DNA from: an uncultured Collinsella sp.
GTDB taxonomy: Bacteria > Actinomycetota > Coriobacteriia > Coriobacteriales > Coriobacteriaceae
NCBI GenBank assembly: GCA_958453575.1
Contig: CAUDYH010000073.1
Span: forward strand, 1-6,508
Reading direction: 5' to 3'
DNA length: 6,508 bases
Shown: positions 5,662 through 6,508 of the stretch, piece after piece
How the letters are laid out: every line of letters starts with the position of its first letter
Numbering within the stretch: the first letter of the stretch is position 1
Notes under the pieces: model-generated
Seen by the model: the letters and a program-made list of their open reading frames with translations, nothing else
Told to the model about the DNA's origin: nothing
The model's database searches: none
Program-made: the position numbers and the translations under genes

Positions 5662-6508
5662 ATGGCCGAGCTCCAAGAACTCCGTCGCTACCGCCGCGAC
5701 TTGCACAGGATCCCGGAGCTCGACTTCGATCTTCCGCAGACGATCGCCTATATCGAGGGCGTGTTGGCACCGCTCACCTGCGAGGTGACCCATCCGTGCC
5801 CCGGCTGCGTCTGCGCTTTCTTCGACGCTGGCGTTGGCGCCGCGCATGCCACGGCGATTCGCGCCGATATGGATGCGCTGCCCATTGCCGAGGCAACGGG
5901 GGCAGCGTTCGCTTCGACCCATCCCGGCAAGATGCATGCTTGCGGGCACGATGGACACATGGCCATGGCGCTTTCGGCGGCAACCTTTGTCGACCGTACG
6001 ATCCGTGAGCAGCCGGGCGCCATTAAGCGCAATGTGCTCTTTGTGTTTCAGCCGGCCGAGGAGACGACTGGTGGTGCCAAGACGGTGTGCGAGAGCGGCG
6101 TGTTCGAGCGCTACGGGGTGGATCGCATCTTCGGCTTCCACGTGTGGCCCGATCTGCCCGCCGGCACGTTGGCGAGCTGCTCCGGTCCGTTGCTGGCGCG
6201 TTCGAGTGAGACACACATTCATATCCATGGCACGAGCATCCATATCGCTAAGACCTATGGCGTTCCGGTCGAGGAGTCGCACGATGCGGCGCTGGCGGCT
6301 GCCAAGTTCTTGGTTTCCGAGCGCGAGCTCATGGACGAGTTGGGTGTCGACGAGCCCTGCAGTGGTACGTTCGGCCTGCTGCAGGCCGGCACCGTCTGCA
6401 ATGCGGTGGCGGGGGAGGCCCATGTTGCCGGCAGCCTACGTGTGTTTACGGACGACATGTTCGACCGCGCGCGCGAGGGCGTGCGCCGCGTGCTGGACGA
6501 TGCCTGCG
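5662..6508 (+). CDS. M20-family amidohydrolase, candidate N-acetyl-diaminopimelate deacetylase (3' end outside window)
   Basis: 282 codons are visible and the frame is open at the right edge. This is a zinc-dependent M20 amidohydrolase. 'RRDLHRIPEL' (9-18) opens the family pattern. 'AIRADMDALPI' (65-75) and 'KMHACGHDGHM' (90-100) follow, with metal ligands Cys94 and His96. 'FQPAEE' (129-134) supplies Glu133/Glu134, and 'GFHVWPDLPAG' (158-168) supplies His160. The dimerisation domain begins near residue 175. There 'GTSIHIAK' replaces the usual GKGGHA but keeps its histidine (194). ATG at 5662 has AAAGGA 6 nt upstream (5650-5655). It is divergent from an operon that encodes the N-acetylating DapH, and it resembles B. 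subtilis YkuR, so removal of acetate from N-acetyl-LL-DAP is a reasonable role. M20 enzymes act on many N-acyl amino acids and amides, so substrate is inferred from context only. Confidence 0.9.
   Translation, partial: MAELQELRRYRRDLHRIPELDFDLPQTIAYIEGVLAPLTCEVTHPCPGCVCAFFDAGVGAAHATAIRADMDALPIAEATGAAFASTHPGKMHACGHDGHMAMALSAATFVDRTIREQPGAIKRNVLFVFQPAEETTGGAKTVCESGVFERYGVDRIFGFHVWPDLPAGTLASCSGPLLARSSETHIHIHGTSIHIAKTYGVPVEESHDAALAAAKFLVSERELMDELGVDEPCSGTFGLLQAGTVCNAVAGEAHVAGSLRVFTDDMFDRAREGVRRVLDDAC

Noticed and set aside
5509..6423. Minus-strand 304-codon open frame opposite the M20 gene
   Set aside because: The plus-strand frame carries every M20 motif and a good ribosome binding site. The antisense frame is a high-GC shadow and would run through the operon promoter.

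Overview
The window (6508 bp, high GC, bacterial) is dominated by the diaminopimelate (DAP)/lysine pathway. The codon bias, AAGGAG-type ribosome binding sites and the N-acetyl variant of the pathway suggest a high-GC Gram-positive. A gut Coriobacteriia such as Collinsella is my best guess, made from general resemblance and not from any search.

Layout. At the left edge is the C-terminal end of a plus-strand gene, possibly of the DUF2974/Mbeg1-like type (about 1-286). It is followed by a plus-strand NA37/YejK-family nucleoid-associated protein gene (398-1402). A strong, probably bidirectional hairpin terminator (1428-1462) separates this gene from a convergent minus-strand operon. Read in its own direction from about 5515, the operon starts with a promoter and a clear lysine riboswitch (aptamer about 5354-5510). 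The riboswitch is followed by lysA, dapA, dapB and dapH. A divergent plus-strand M20 amidohydrolase gene starts at 5662 and runs off the right edge.

How the genes work together. DapA condenses pyruvate with aspartate semialdehyde, DapB reduces the product, and DapH acetylates tetrahydrodipicolinate. An aminotransferase outside this window and an N-acetyl-DAP deacetylase (for which the divergent M20 gene is a good candidate) then lead to DAP, and LysA decarboxylates DAP to lysine. The end product should shut off the operon through the riboswitch. Its expression platform contains two segments that compete for the lysA Shine-Dalgarno region.

Most unusual point. lysA has no stop codon before dapA: both lie in one 769-codon reading frame (2973-5282), joined by an Arg/Ala/Glu-rich linker of about 45 residues. 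The frame also contains a good internal ribosome binding site and ATG for dapA. The last and first enzymes of the branch may therefore be made as a fusion, with free DapA produced as well. The DapA sequence lacks several residues that bind inhibitory lysine in E. coli, so control may rest mainly on the riboswitch.
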